53,390 nucleotides of DNA from an uncultured Anaeroplasma sp. (GTDB lineage Bacteria; Bacillota_I; Bacilli_A; Acholeplasmatales; Anaeroplasmataceae), in contig CAKQBG010000006.1 of NCBI GenBank assembly GCA_934216145.1, forward strand, positions 1-53,390, given 5' to 3'. Both the position numbers and the translations under genes were made by a program. Position 1 is the first letter of the stretch; every line of letters starts with the position of its first letter. This document shows positions 25,508 through 35,783 of this stretch, piece after piece. Under the pieces are notes generated by a model that was not told where the DNA came from, made no database searches, and saw only the letters and a program-made list of their open reading frames with translations.

Positions 25508-25927
25508 ATGAAGGCTATAAATGGGTTTTCAATTTTATCTATTTTAAAGTTTGCTTTATTATTAGCAGGATGGTTATTAATTGGCTATTTTATTTTTAAT
25601 ACTAAGCTTGAAGAAACAGGTGGAATTACAGCTATGGAATATCTTCAAAAAATAGCTGATGGTACTATCACAACACCGACTGATTCATTTAAAGATATTA
25701 CTAGAGAAAATGCTCAAGCAATTATTGTTGGATGGAATGTTTTTAGTACTACAATTATTATTTATTTAGTAATTGGAATTGGACTTAATATCATTTCTAT
25801 GATTTTTATTAATATCACAAAGAGTAGTGTCCTTGCTGTTATTTTTGGATTAATTAAACTTATTAGTGGTTCATTTATTTCAGCTATTGTATATTTTGTA
25901 CAATCAGGAAAATTGCAAAAAAATTAA
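25508..25927 (+). CDS. Small membrane protein of unknown function
   Basis: 139 residues with three hydrophobic segments (about 11-30, 78-102, 105-130) and a polar extracytoplasmic stretch between the first two (KLEETGGITAMEYLQKIADG onward, rich in Thr/Asp). Not recognised as a known family. AAAGGAGGAG lies about 8 bases before the ATG. It is divergent from the MBL lipoprotein unit and convergent with the GLUG-repeat gene, bounded by terminators, so it is its own transcription unit. Confidence 0.6.
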   Translation: MKAINGFSILSILKFALLLAGWLLIGYFIFNTKLEETGGITAMEYLQKIADGTITTPTDSFKDITRENAQAIIVGWNVFSTTIIIYLVIGIGLNIISMIFINITKSSVLAVIFGLIKLISGSFISAIVYFVQSGKLQKN

Positions 25928-25932
25928 AAAAA

Positions 25933-25955
25933 GACTATGAATTTTTATCATAGTC
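25933..25955 (-). terminator. Terminator of the MMPL-GLUG operon
   Basis: GACTATGA (25933-25940) pairs with TCATAGTC (25948-25955). On the minus strand seven T residues follow directly, placing the terminator beyond the GLUG gene stop. Confidence 0.7.
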
Positions 25956-25963
25956 AATATTGT

Positions 25964-25996
25964 ATAAGGGGCTATATTTTAGCCCCTTATATTTTT
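25964..25996 (+). terminator. Terminator of the small membrane protein gene
   Basis: ATAAGGGGCTA (25964-25974) pairs perfectly with TAGCCCCTTAT (25980-25990), then ATTTTT. Confidence 0.75.
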
Positions 25997-26003
25997 AAGC
26001 TTT

Positions 26004-29000
26004 TTAAGCTTTTTTCTTGTTAGTTTTAGAAATAATTAAAATAATAATTACTCCAATTAATATTCCACCTAAAGCAGAAAGAGAAATTATTGCCCATAAA
26101 GGGAATGAATTAACTACTTCAGTTAAAATAATTCTTTGATTTGAATTATTCATTTGAATTACTACATAATCACCATATTGAGTTGTATCTAATGCACTAT
26201 CAGAATCACTATATGTAATCTTATAGCTCTTATTATCTTTATTCTTCATTTTAATAACAAAATTATCTATTTCAATAATTTCATTATTATATTTGAATTC
26301 GGCATATAAAGTATTACCATATTTATAAATCTTAACAGTTGTACCTTCCTTGAAGCTACCCTCAATTAGATAGTTCTCATAGCTTAATGTTGTAATAATT
26401 TGAGTATATGAAGCATAAACATTTTGATTTACAAAATCATAAGTATTATTATCCCAATTAACAATATAATTACCAGAATCAGTTTTATATATGTATTGGT
26501 TATTAATTAATTCGGCATATTGGAACTTAGGATATAGTTTAATTTCATCATTATAGTAGAATCTATAAGTATCAATTAATTCATATTTTTCCTTTTCATC
26601 AATATCTCCACTATCCTGATTCCATTCAAAGAAATTAATTTGAATAGAAATACAAGCATATTTATCCTCTAAATCAAAGAATTTTCTATGATATTTATTA
26701 AATAATTCTTCCATATCATAATCAACATCTTTGAAATTATCATTTTCTTTATAAAATTCAAATTCTCTTAAATATGGATATGAATATTCATTCTTACCAC
26801 CAATGAAGCCATCTTGTGCGAAATCTATATCTAAATAAGGAGATAGAATATCCTTACTAGCTAGCTCATTAGATTCTAGCTTTTTTGCCATATCTAAAGA
26901 ATCAGCACCAAAGTTGTATTTATAAATACCATTATATTCAGAACCAATAAAATAATTATATTTAATATTATCATTTTTTGTATCAGCAAAAGGTAAGCCA
27001 TCAACATAGCCTATAACATATCCAACATATTCAGTAGCTTCATTCTTTTCCATAATTAGAGTATTAGAAATTGAAGATATTAATTTACCACTAGATGTCA
27101 TATATCCAATAATACCACCAATATAATCATTACCAATTAGATTAGTAGTAGAATAAGCATATCTAACAGTACCACCATTATATCCAATAATACCACCAAC
27201 ATATTTACCCTGATTAACACCAGATGCTTTAATTGTAAAAGTAGCAAATACTGATTCAGCTGTACCAGATGTTAAATAACCAATAATACCACCAGCATAT
27301 GAACCATTTTTTGCTTCAACATTACCACTAGAAATAGCGTTCTTTAGATTTAATCCTGTACTAGTAACTAAACCAATAATACCTGCAATATCATTTGAAC
27401 CATAAATATTACCTGTATTATATAAATATGTTAAATAATGCTTATTTAAATCAGTTTCCTCTGTATATTCAGAATAATCATTTTCATCTCTTAAAGAGCC
27501 ATAACAACCTATAATACCTCCAACATAGCTTAAGCCATTGATATTACCATTATTGAAATCATAATAATACATACCAGTAGATAGACCACAAATACCACCC
27601 ACAAAGTTTCCGATATCCTTATATCCTACAATGTTATTATTTGTACATTCAGCAATAATGCCAGTTGAATAACCACAAATACCACCGATTCCTTCAATTG
27701 TTTTAGTAGAAGAATATGATTTATTATTTATTTCACCATTATTTGTACATTCATAAATCTTTCCACCATTAAATCCGGCAATACCACCAATATATCTTTC
27801 ACCATAAATATTACATTCGTTTACTACATCAGTAATAGTACCATATCCATAATTCTTATTAGATTCAACAACCTGATCATCATTCTCAAGCTTATAATTA
27901 GCATTATATCCAACTATACTACCAACATGATCTAGTCCCTTAACTAACCCTGAAATCTTGATATTAGAAATTGTACCATAGTTATAGCCTACAAATCCTA
28001 CATTACTAGCTTTATCAGCTGTGATAGTGATACTTACATTAAGTCTCTTTATTACCGCATTTTTTCCTAATACTCTAAAGAAGGCAATATTTGTTAATGA
28101 ATCATCTGTATTAAGATTTATATTTAATAATGAATGATAATTGCCATCAAATGTACCGTAGAAGGTATTAATCATTAAATTATCTTCTTTAACTTTAATA
28201 TCATTTGTTAAATAGAAATATTTATTGATAGAATATTCAGGATTTTCATTACAATTATTAATCATTGTAATAAAATCATCATAGCTTTCAATCTTTATTT
28301 CCTCATATTTAATATCATCGCGCTCTAGGCTATATTTGAAATATTGGTTTCTACCATATAAATGAGAATCACTAAATAAAATCTCATATGTACCAGCCAC
28401 ATTAAATGTAATATATTTTGTACCATTCTTATAGAAACTTAATCCATCTGTAATATATAAATCAGTATTTAATAAATCGTTATTAATAGTAATAAATAAT
28501 CTATATTGATCATAATCCTTATTATAGTCATCATCATCAGAATCAAGCTTAATGAATTTATAATCATCACTTAAATTAGTACTACCAAATTCAGTATATA
28601 AATAATTATTTTCCTCTGAAGCTAAATAGTAATTACCAAAATTCTTATCCTGAATATCTATTTTAGATGCATATACACCATTAACCTCAGTTAATGATAA
28701 TGTATACCATCCTATATAGCTACTTGTAAGCTTTGAAACAGTAGTATCATCATCATTATCATCATCAATAAGAATATAATCAGCAGGTCCCTTTAAATAG
28801 ATTGCATATTCAAGCTTAAAATCTATTACATTAATGAAGAATGATTCGGTTTTATAAATATTATCATTTGGATGATTTAAATCCTTTTGTAAAGGATATA
28901 AATTTTCACCATTATATTCTATAGGAGTAGCTTTATCATAATTAACATTTTTGAAGGATATGAAATATTCCTCTTCAATTTCAGGATATATTTGATAAAT

Positions 29001-29663
29001 ATAATCATCTCCAGAACCATATTCTCCATCCTCATTGAATTGATATGTTTTACCATCAGTTACTTTAGCAGGAGTATAGATAATATGATATTTACCAGTA
29101 GTTTTAATTGTATAGCTAGCTAATACATTTTCATCCTTACCTAATACCTCTATTACTTGATTTTCAGTTAATTCAACATTAGATGCTTCAAAGCTATCAT
29201 ATTTCTTTTGATAGGCATTGAATTCAAGAGTAATATTATTATCATCATCAAGCTTTAATGTATAGCTTCCCTTATTATATAAAGCATATGTATAATGACA
29301 ATCTGAAACATACATACCATCACTTACATGCTCATTATCATAATTAAAATCCTTTGAAAAGAAGATTGTATATGCTAGTGATGTTGATTCTTCAACTCTC
29401 ATTTCACTATTACTTTTAGAATAATACTTTTCACCCTTGCCATTAGTGATATAAAAAGCATCAATCTTACTTAATGTTACATTTTCTAAATAGAAGGTAT
29501 TATTATCTTCATTTTTTAACATTATATTTTTATTTTTTATTGCATAGTTTTCACTTTGGAAGCAAACATAATATGAATCTTCATTAGCTAAAACCTTAGT
29601 AGGAATAAAAAGTAAACTAAATATAAATAATAGACTAACTAAATATTTAAATATTTTTTTCAT
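26004..29663 (-). CDS. Large GLUG-repeat surface protein
   Basis: 1219 residues. An N-terminal signal peptide ends near VLANEDS (about residue 26), and a C-terminal membrane anchor (WAIISLSALGGILIGVIIILI) ends with KTNKKKA. From about residue 550 to 980 it carries at least eight GLUG-type repeats such as YIGGIAGFNGGKIYECTNNG and YVGGIIGYNGGTVRYAYS, predicted to stack as a beta-helix. The N-terminal half is beta-rich and resembles no domain I recognise. No LPxTG is seen; the end looks like a membrane anchor. AAGGAG is 8 bases ahead of the ATG. It overlaps the MMPL gene by 17 nt. Probably surface display, adhesion or polymer binding. Confidence 0.82.
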   Translation of the reverse strand: MKKIFKYLVSLLFIFSLLFIPTKVLANEDSYYVCFQSENYAIKNKNIMLKNEDNNTFYLENVTLSKIDAFYITNGKGEKYYSKSNSEMRVEESTSLAYTIFFSKDFNYDNEHVSDGMYVSDCHYTYALYNKGSYTLKLDDDNNITLEFNAYQKKYDSFEASNVELTENQVIEVLGKDENVLASYTIKTTGKYHIIYTPAKVTDGKTYQFNEDGEYGSGDDYIYQIYPEIEEEYFISFKNVNYDKATPIEYNGENLYPLQKDLNHPNDNIYKTESFFINVIDFKLEYAIYLKGPADYILIDDDNDDDTTVSKLTSSYIGWYTLSLTEVNGVYASKIDIQDKNFGNYYLASEENNYLYTEFGSTNLSDDYKFIKLDSDDDDYNKDYDQYRLFITINNDLLNTDLYITDGLSFYKNGTKYITFNVAGTYEILFSDSHLYGRNQYFKYSLERDDIKYEEIKIESYDDFITMINNCNENPEYSINKYFYLTNDIKVKEDNLMINTFYGTFDGNYHSLLNINLNTDDSLTNIAFFRVLGKNAVIKRLNVSITITADKASNVGFVGYNYGTISNIKISGLVKGLDHVGSIVGYNANYKLENDDQVVESNKNYGYGTITDVVNECNIYGERYIGGIAGFNGGKIYECTNNGEINNKSYSSTKTIEGIGGICGYSTGIIAECTNNNIVGYKDIGNFVGGICGLSTGMYYYDFNNGNINGLSYVGGIIGCYGSLRDENDYSEYTEETDLNKHYLTYLYNTGNIYGSNDIAGIIGLVTSTGLNLKNAISSGNVEAKNGSYAGGIIGYLTSGTAESVFATFTIKASGVNQGKYVGGIIGYNGGTVRYAYSTTNLIGNDYIGGIIGYMTSSGKLISSISNTLIMEKNEATEYVGYVIGYVDGLPFADTKNDNIKYNYFIGSEYNGIYKYNFGADSLDMAKKLESNELASKDILSPYLDIDFAQDGFIGGKNEYSYPYLREFEFYKENDNFKDVDYDMEELFNKYHRKFFDLEDKYACISIQINFFEWNQDSGDIDEKEKYELIDTYRFYYNDEIKLYPKFQYAELINNQYIYKTDSGNYIVNWDNNTYDFVNQNVYASYTQIITTLSYENYLIEGSFKEGTTVKIYKYGNTLYAEFKYNNEIIEIDNFVIKMKNKDNKSYKITYSDSDSALDTTQYGDYVVIQMNNSNQRIILTEVVNSFPLWAIISLSALGGILIGVIIILIISKTNKKKA

Positions 29664-31983
29664 TTTTCTTCTCCTTTATTTTATTAAATAATATATCCAT
29701 TTTATTTGATTTAGGTAAATCAGTCTTCTTAAGCTTATCATAGAAGAAATATAGTAATAATGGTAATACACACATTACTGATAATATTGAAATTATTGTA
29801 CCTCTACCTAATGCTAAGCCTAATGTAGAAATTAATGGATCTGATACTAAGAAATTAATTAAGAAGCCAGCAAATGAAAGAATTACACCTGATGTAATAA
29901 TTGTTGGGAATACCTGATTTAAGGTTTCTATTACAGCCGTCTTCTTATCCATTGTTTGTACTAAATCCTGATATCTTGTTGTAGAAACTATTGCGTAATC
30001 TATTGTCGCACCCATTTGAATAGCTGAAACTATTAAATAAACGAAGAAATATAAATTTGTATTAGTTAATACTGGTATAGAAAAATTAATGAATATTGCA
30101 CCTTGTATAGTGGCAACAAGAAGGATAGGAATTCCCCAGTTCTTCAATGTGAAAATTAGAATAATATATACAAAGACAATAGTTAATATTGAGATTAATA
30201 GGTTATCTGTAGAGAATGATGAATTTAAGTCATATGCACTCATAGATTCTCCAGCAAATATAGCACCATTAACTTCAGTTTTAATGTTCTTATCTAATCT
30301 TTCGATTAAAGCAAATGTTTCTTTTGCTTCAACCTCAGTTGTAATATTACATACAACTCTAGTATAGTTAATACCTATTAGTTGATCCTCAGCATCATTA
30401 ATTTGTTCCTTTATATCATGATAATTATCTAATGCATCAAGATCATCTCCTAATGCTGCTTCAATAAAATCATTATATTTAAAAGCACAATCTGCTAAAT
30501 TTAAAATACTACATGTATATTTATCAGGATTAGCTTCAAATACGGCAAGCTCTGTTAATCCATCCTTTGATTTATCAGAATTGAAATAGCAATACGCTCT
30601 AAAGATTGTTTTAGCTGTATCATAATCAGTACCAACAAAATGAGCTAAATCTTTATAATTGATTTCTTCAATTAAGGAATGTGTTTCTCCATTAGCATTT
30701 AGTTTAACATTACTAATGGATGTTATCTCATTAATATTTGCTTCCTTTTCAAGATTCTCTACAACCTTCATTTCATTTTTATAGTTATTATCCTTTGGAA
30801 CTAATATAACAAATTGATTTTTAGAACCAAATATTCTATTTATTTCTTTATTAGCTATCATTGCTTCTGTTGGATTTGAGGTATCAATTGAATCTTGAGC
30901 ATATACATAATTAACATTAAATGATAAAACACCACAAACACATACTAAAGCTAAGAAGATAACAGGTAGAACAAATCTAAGCTTTAATATAGCCTTACCA
31001 AAGAAAGAAATCTTTGGTACTAAATTCTTATGACTTGTTTTATCAATAGCCTTAGAGAATAACAGCATTAATGCTGGCATTAATAGGAATACAGTAAGCA
31101 TTGAACAAACAATACTCTTTGCTAGAACTAATCCTAAATCAGCACCAAGCTTTAATGTCATACAGCATAAGGCTAATAGACCTGAAATAGTAGTTAATGA
31201 AGAACCAAATATTTCTGATATAGCTTTAGCTAATGCTTCAATCATTGCATCCTCACTATTATTTGCATGCATCTTTTCTTCTGCAAAACGATGAGAAAGA
31301 ATAATTGCATAATCAATTGCAAGTGCGAGCTGTAAAATAACACAAACTGAATTTGAAATGAAGCTTATCGTTCCAAACCAATAGTTTGTTCCCATATTTA
31401 GTAGTGCTGCAACTCCAAACACTATTAAGAATACTAATACTTCAGCAACACTATTAGATGTAAATAGTAATACTATTATAATAATTATGATTACATAAAT
31501 TAATATCTTATTTATATCTGATTGTAACTGATCAGCATAATTATCTACTAGTCTTGCCGCAACTAACGCATCATATCCTTTAACCTTTTCTATTACCTCA
31601 TTATAAGCATTTATTGAAGTTTGGTCTTCATCATCACCTGTATAGGTAATTGAGAAAAGGGCAGTTGATTCTTTATAATAATCTTCAGTGTTTTCGAATT
31701 TTAATTCCTTAACACCTTCTATATCAACAATTTCCTCTTTAAGCTTATATGCGTCCTCATATGTTATATTTCTTATTAGAATTGTTGATGTGCCATAGGT
31801 TACAAATTCATCATCCATTATATCTAGGGCCTTTTTAGTATCTGTTTCTATCGGTAGATAGGAAGTAACAGAGTACTCAATATTTACCTTATTAATAGAT
31901 AAGATACTGTAAACTATCAGTGCTGCGAAAAGCACAAGTATTATTTTTGAGTATTTAACAATAAAACTAGATATCTTTTTCAC
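29647..31983 (-). CDS. MMPL/RND-family transporter
   Basis: 778 residues, GTG start at 31983 with GAGGGG about 5 bases ahead. Two similar halves each begin with one membrane helix, then a large extracytoplasmic domain (about 35-165, 365-565) and five helices. Conserved Asp within helices (LALAIDYAIILSHRFAEE; MGATIDYAIVSTTRYQD) is the proton-relay signature of MMPL proteins. These export lipids or other hydrophobic molecules. The first gene of a two-gene operon with the GLUG surface protein, transcribed away from a TetR regulator, so export and surface assembly may be linked. Confidence 0.88.
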   Translation of the reverse strand: MKKISSFIVKYSKIILVLFAALIVYSILSINKVNIEYSVTSYLPIETDTKKALDIMDDEFVTYGTSTILIRNITYEDAYKLKEEIVDIEGVKELKFENTEDYYKESTALFSITYTGDDEDQTSINAYNEVIEKVKGYDALVAARLVDNYADQLQSDINKILIYVIIIIIIVLLFTSNSVAEVLVFLIVFGVAALLNMGTNYWFGTISFISNSVCVILQLALAIDYAIILSHRFAEEKMHANNSEDAMIEALAKAISEIFGSSLTTISGLLALCCMTLKLGADLGLVLAKSIVCSMLTVFLLMPALMLLFSKAIDKTSHKNLVPKISFFGKAILKLRFVLPVIFLALVCVCGVLSFNVNYVYAQDSIDTSNPTEAMIANKEINRIFGSKNQFVILVPKDNNYKNEMKVVENLEKEANINEITSISNVKLNANGETHSLIEEINYKDLAHFVGTDYDTAKTIFRAYCYFNSDKSKDGLTELAVFEANPDKYTCSILNLADCAFKYNDFIEAALGDDLDALDNYHDIKEQINDAEDQLIGINYTRVVCNITTEVEAKETFALIERLDKNIKTEVNGAIFAGESMSAYDLNSSFSTDNLLISILTIVFVYIILIFTLKNWGIPILLVATIQGAIFINFSIPVLTNTNLYFFVYLIVSAIQMGATIDYAIVSTTRYQDLVQTMDKKTAVIETLNQVFPTIITSGVILSFAGFLINFLVSDPLISTLGLALGRGTIISILSVMCVLPLLLYFFYDKLKKTDLPKSNKMDILFNKIKEKKNEKNI

Positions 31984-32020
31984 TTTTACCCCTCTTTACT
32001 AAAAAAAATAAAATAACATT

Positions 32021-32047
32021 TGTAAAATAATTTACATGTGTTATAAT
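32021..32047 (+). promoter_or_regulatory. Candidate TetR operator between MMPL and tetR
   Basis: TGTAAA-ATAA-TTTACA (32021-32036) is a 6-4-6 palindrome just upstream of a plus-strand TATAAT (32042-32047). Two further TGTAAA half-sites occur at 32060 and 32090, so cooperative binding over the divergent region is possible. Confidence 0.5.
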
Positions 32048-32125
32048 AACTATATGAATGTAAAGAATCAATTACAATTTGTTATAAAATGTAAATTATT
32101 AAACAAAAAATAAGGACGTGTAAAA

Positions 32126-32719
32126 ATGAAAACAGATTTAAGAGTTTTAAAAACAAAGAAGGCATTAAAAAAATCATTAGAGGAATTATTACAAAATGAA
32201 TCATTTGATAAATTAACTGTATCTGAGATATGTGAAAATGCGTTTGTTAATAGAGTGACTTTCTATTGTCATTATCAGGATAAGTATGAACTATTACAGG
32301 ATTTTATTGATGATATAAAGAATAAGGTAATAGAAAGAACCTTAGCTGATTTTACTGATAAAAAAGCTATTAAGAATAATATTGAAAGATTTTGTATAGC
32401 TTTAACTAATAATATAATAGATATTACTGTTGAGAATAAGTCTATATTAAGAGCTTTTACTAATGAGGGTAATCAGGTAGCTATTTATATGATTGAGGAT
32501 TTCGCTATAAAGGAATTAAGTAAGCTTTATGATGAAATTGCGAAATTTAATGCTGATGATAATACATATCTTATTCCTTTTATTGTAGGAGGAGCTTCTA
32601 AAATTATCAATGAATGGTTAAATCGTGGTGGTTCAAAAAGAGATGTTGAATTATTTAAGACTAAAGCTGTTAAGCTAATTCATGACGGACTTTTAATATT
32701 TAATGAAACTCGCAAGTAA
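32126..32719 (+). CDS. TetR-family regulator
   Basis: 197 residues. The N-terminal HTH fits TetR/AcrR: RVLKTKKALKKSLEELLQNE, then FDKLTVSEICENAFVNRVTF and YCHYQDKYELL, with the recognition helix near residues 40-50. The rest is an all-helical ligand domain without recognisable specificity. Divergent from the MMPL-GLUG operon across 142 nt containing a palindrome, so it most likely represses that operon and itself. Many TetR proteins next to MMPL/RND pumps respond to the exported compound. Confidence 0.87.
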   Translation: MKTDLRVLKTKKALKKSLEELLQNESFDKLTVSEICENAFVNRVTFYCHYQDKYELLQDFIDDIKNKVIERTLADFTDKKAIKNNIERFCIALTNNIIDITVENKSILRAFTNEGNQVAIYMIEDFAIKELSKLYDEIAKFNADDNTYLIPFIVGGASKIINEWLNRGGSKRDVELFKTKAVKLIHDGLLIFNETRK

Positions 32720-32807
32720 TATATAATTGTTTAATATAAAAATTCAATTTTATAATAAATTTATTTAAAAATATGATAAAATTATGTCATAAAGGAGTAA
32801 TGATATT

Positions 32808-33347
32808 ATGGATATGAAGGAAAAAAGAATTTCTGGTGAAACTATTTTTGAAGGACATGTTGTTAAGTTAATAAAGGATAAGGTTTTATGTCCTAATGGT
32901 ATGGAGTCTTATAGAGAAATAGTTAAGCATAATGGAGGAGCTGCAATATTATGTATTAATAAGAACGAAGAGGTTCTATTAATTCGTCAATTTAGATATG
33001 CTTATGATGAGGTTATGTATGAAATACCTGCTGGTAAGCTTGAGAAGGGTGAAAATCCATATGATGCAGCAATGAGAGAATTTGAAGAGGAAACTGGTAA
33101 TAAAGCTTCTCATTTAGATTCTTTAGGAGTTATTTATCCTACATGTGGATATTCATCTGAAAAGATTTATTTATATTTAGCATTAGATTATGAAGCATCA
33201 CATACTCATTTTGATGAGGATGAGGTTATTGTTTCAGCTTTTGTACCACTTACTAAGGTTAAGGAAATGATTTTAAGTGGTGAAATTAAGGATGCTAAAA
33301 CTATTTGTGCGGTAAATTATTATTTAATGAAATACAATAAAATTTAA
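32808..33347 (+). CDS. nudF: Nudix hydrolase, ADP-ribose pyrophosphatase type
   Basis: 179 residues with a complete Nudix box: GKLEKGENPYDAAMREFEEE then TGN (Gx5Ex7REUxEExGU) at about 75-97. The N-terminal swapped-dimer strands (KRISGETIFEGHVVKLIKD) and the LIRQFRYAYDEVMYEIPAG segment are typical of ADP-ribose pyrophosphatase NudF. It hydrolyses ADP-ribose to AMP and ribose-5-phosphate with Mg2+. AGGAG lies 10 bases before the ATG; an ATG two codons later is an alternative. It is followed by a separate promoter for the next gene. Confidence 0.9.
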   Translation: MDMKEKRISGETIFEGHVVKLIKDKVLCPNGMESYREIVKHNGGAAILCINKNEEVLLIRQFRYAYDEVMYEIPAGKLEKGENPYDAAMREFEEETGNKASHLDSLGVIYPTCGYSSEKIYLYLALDYEASHTHFDEDEVIVSAFVPLTKVKEMILSGEIKDAKTICAVNYYLMKYNKI

Positions 33348-33397
33348 TTATTATTTAATTTCTTGTCGAATTATGTTTTAAAAACAAATTTTGATGC

Positions 33398-33403
33398 TAT
33401 AAT
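33398..33403 (+). promoter_or_regulatory. Extended -10 ahead of the Sel1-repeat gene
   Basis: TGC-TATAAT is present with the hexamer at 33398-33403 and no clear -35. GGGAGG and ATG 33426 follow closely. Confidence 0.45.
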
Positions 33404-33425
33404 TATAGGAAAGGGAGGATTTTAT

Positions 33426-35690
33426 ATGTCTAAAACAGTTAATATTTTATATACTAATAAGGATTTAAATGAATTAAATATATGGGAAGATAAATTAGCT
33501 ATTGATTCTATTTCTCTTAAATTAAATGATATTTCTGATAATTCTAATAAAATTTCAGCTAGAGTTACATTAATTAGAAGTGATTTCGTTATATTCTTTA
33601 TTTCTGAAAATATATTAAAGGATGAACTATTTTATTCTTTAATTAATGAATTTAATGATACTAATAAAAAATATGATAAGCCTATATTATTTATAGCTAA
33701 TAATAGTATTGATAATTTATTTGATGATGTCTATAAGGATGAAGAGATTAGTGATGAAGTAGTTATTAAAGCTGATGATTTTAAGAACTATTTAAGTAAT
33801 ACTAATGTATTTTATAATGTAGATGATTTATTAAGTTTTTTAGGCTTAGAATCTACTCCTAAAAAAGAAGAAATTATTGAAGAAATAGAAACTAATGATG
33901 TTAAAGAGGAGATGCCTTTGGTTAAGGTTATTGTTAATAATAGAGTTAATGAAGCTATTTTAAAGGATGCTATTAAAAAATATAATGATAAGGAATATGA
34001 AGAGGCATTCTCTTTATTTGAATCTATTAGTATTGATGGAGAGGCATCTCGGTATTTAGGATATATGTATTTTAATGGAATAGGTACTACTAAAGATTAT
34101 AAAGAGGCTTTTAAATGCTATTTAAATGCCTGTAATTCTAATGTTAAGGAATGCTATCCTAATTTAGCTGATTGTTATTACTATGGCTTAGGTACTACAA
34201 AGGATGATAAAAGTGCTATTTATTATTATGATTTAGCAAGTAAGGAAGGAGATAAGGATTCCTTATATCATTTAGCTGATTGCTATTTTTATGGTAGTGA
34301 TGAGGTTAGAGATTATCCTAAAGCTTATAAAATTTATGAGGAATTTAAGGATAGTAAGCCAATAGCTAAACATAATTTGGCTTATATGCTATTAAATGGT
34401 TATGGAGTTGAAAAAAACTATGAGCTTGCTTATGAGTATTTAACTGATCTTGCTGAATTAGGTAATGCTGAAGCTATTAATGATTTAGGTGTAATGTATT
34501 TATATGGATATTATGTAGCAGTTGATTATGCAAAGGCTATTAAGAGTTTTAAGGATGCAGCCCTATTAGGAGAAGCAATGGCCTATGTTAATTTAGGTGA
34601 ATGCTATCAATTAGGTAAGGGAGTTAAGGTTGATTATAAAAAAGCAATGCAACAATTTAAAAAGGCTCAAGCCTTAGGTAATACCGAAGGAATGTATCGA
34701 ATTGGATTGTTATATGATAAGGGGCTTGGAGTTGATTTATCATATGATGAAGCTTTAAAGTGCTATAAAAAGGCTGCACTTGAGGGTAATAGTAATGCCC
34801 AATTTGAGCTTGGTGAGCATTATTATTATGGATATGGTTTAAATAAGAGTGATACTGAGGCATTTAATTGGTATAAGAAGTCTGGTACGCAAAATAATTT
34901 AGCGGCTTTATTTAATCTTTATAGATGCTATCAAAATGGTGTTGGTACTAAAAAGGATATTAATTTAGCAATTGCTACATTATATCGACTTGATCAATTG
35001 AATTATTCAAAGGGCGTTACTGAGCTTGGTAATTGCTATTACCATGGTGAAGGTGTAGCACTAGATTATGAGAAGGCTGTTAAGTGCTATCAAAAGGCTA
35101 TTAGCCTTAATGATAGTGAAGCATATTATGCATTAGGTAAATGCTATCAGTTTGGTTATGGAGTAGAGCTTGATTTAAATAAATCATTTGAATGCTACAT
35201 GAATGGTAGTAAAGAAAATAATTTAAATTCAATTCTTGCTTTAGCTGATTCATATTATTATGGAACTGGTATAGCTATTAATTATAAAGAGGCTTTAAAG
35301 CTTTATAAGAAGGCTACAAAAGAGGATTCTATGTATGCCTATTATATGATTGGTATGTGCTATTTAAATGGTAATGGTGTTACTAAATCTAGTAAGGAAG
35401 CATTAAAGTATTTTGATGAGGCTGCAACTAATGGCTTAGATCTTGCTGAATATGAGCTAGGCTTATATTATTATAATCCAGAGAATCCAGATTATAATTT
35501 AGTTAAAGCCTTTGGTTATTTTGAATTTGCTAGTAACCAGGATTTCCCTCCTGCTGTTTTAAAACTAAGTGAATGCTATTTATTTGGTAATGGTATTGAA
35601 AAAAATCAAGATTATGCTAAGGAATTAGCTAAAAAGGCTATTAGCTTAAATGCCTTTGGTAGTAAGGAATTCCTAAAAAATAATTTTTAA
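33426..35690 (+). CDS. Sel1-repeat (SLR) protein with possible TIR-like N-terminus
   Basis: 754 residues from ATG 33426 (GGGAGG upstream; the earlier in-frame start at 33363 is in the promoter region). Residues 1-140 are alpha/beta with a TIR-like outline: VNILYTNKDL as first strand, SDFVIFFISENILKDELFYS in the position of a TIR strand and helix, and KPILFIANNSI as a later strand. An acidic linker follows. From about 180 to the end run some 14 SLR motifs of about 36 residues (LGxxYxxGxGVxxDYxKAxxxYxKA). No signal peptide. SLR solenoids bind proteins. The TIR assignment is tentative. Confidence 0.75.
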   Translation: MSKTVNILYTNKDLNELNIWEDKLAIDSISLKLNDISDNSNKISARVTLIRSDFVIFFISENILKDELFYSLINEFNDTNKKYDKPILFIANNSIDNLFDDVYKDEEISDEVVIKADDFKNYLSNTNVFYNVDDLLSFLGLESTPKKEEIIEEIETNDVKEEMPLVKVIVNNRVNEAILKDAIKKYNDKEYEEAFSLFESISIDGEASRYLGYMYFNGIGTTKDYKEAFKCYLNACNSNVKECYPNLADCYYYGLGTTKDDKSAIYYYDLASKEGDKDSLYHLADCYFYGSDEVRDYPKAYKIYEEFKDSKPIAKHNLAYMLLNGYGVEKNYELAYEYLTDLAELGNAEAINDLGVMYLYGYYVAVDYAKAIKSFKDAALLGEAMAYVNLGECYQLGKGVKVDYKKAMQQFKKAQALGNTEGMYRIGLLYDKGLGVDLSYDEALKCYKKAALEGNSNAQFELGEHYYYGYGLNKSDTEAFNWYKKSGTQNNLAALFNLYRCYQNGVGTKKDINLAIATLYRLDQLNYSKGVTELGNCYYHGEGVALDYEKAVKCYQKAISLNDSEAYYALGKCYQFGYGVELDLNKSFECYMNGSKENNLNSILALADSYYYGTGIAINYKEALKLYKKATKEDSMYAYYMIGMCYLNGNGVTKSSKEALKYFDEAATNGLDLAEYELGLYYYNPENPDYNLVKAFGYFEFASNQDFPPAVLKLSECYLFGNGIEKNQDYAKELAKKAISLNAFGSKEFLKNNF

Positions 35691-35783
35691 TTCAAAAAAT
35701 ATAGAAAAAATTTATTATTTTAAGTATTAATAATAGTTATTATTAATGACTTGAGACAAATTTTAAAAAGTAGTTATTTTTAC

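Noticed and set aside
30089..30367. Plus-strand 92-codon ORF inside the MMPL gene
   Set aside because: Antisense shadow of a conserved membrane protein.
34657..34863. Minus-strand 68-codon ORF rich in His and Tyr
   Set aside because: Antisense of Sel1 repeats; the composition comes from the repeat DNA.
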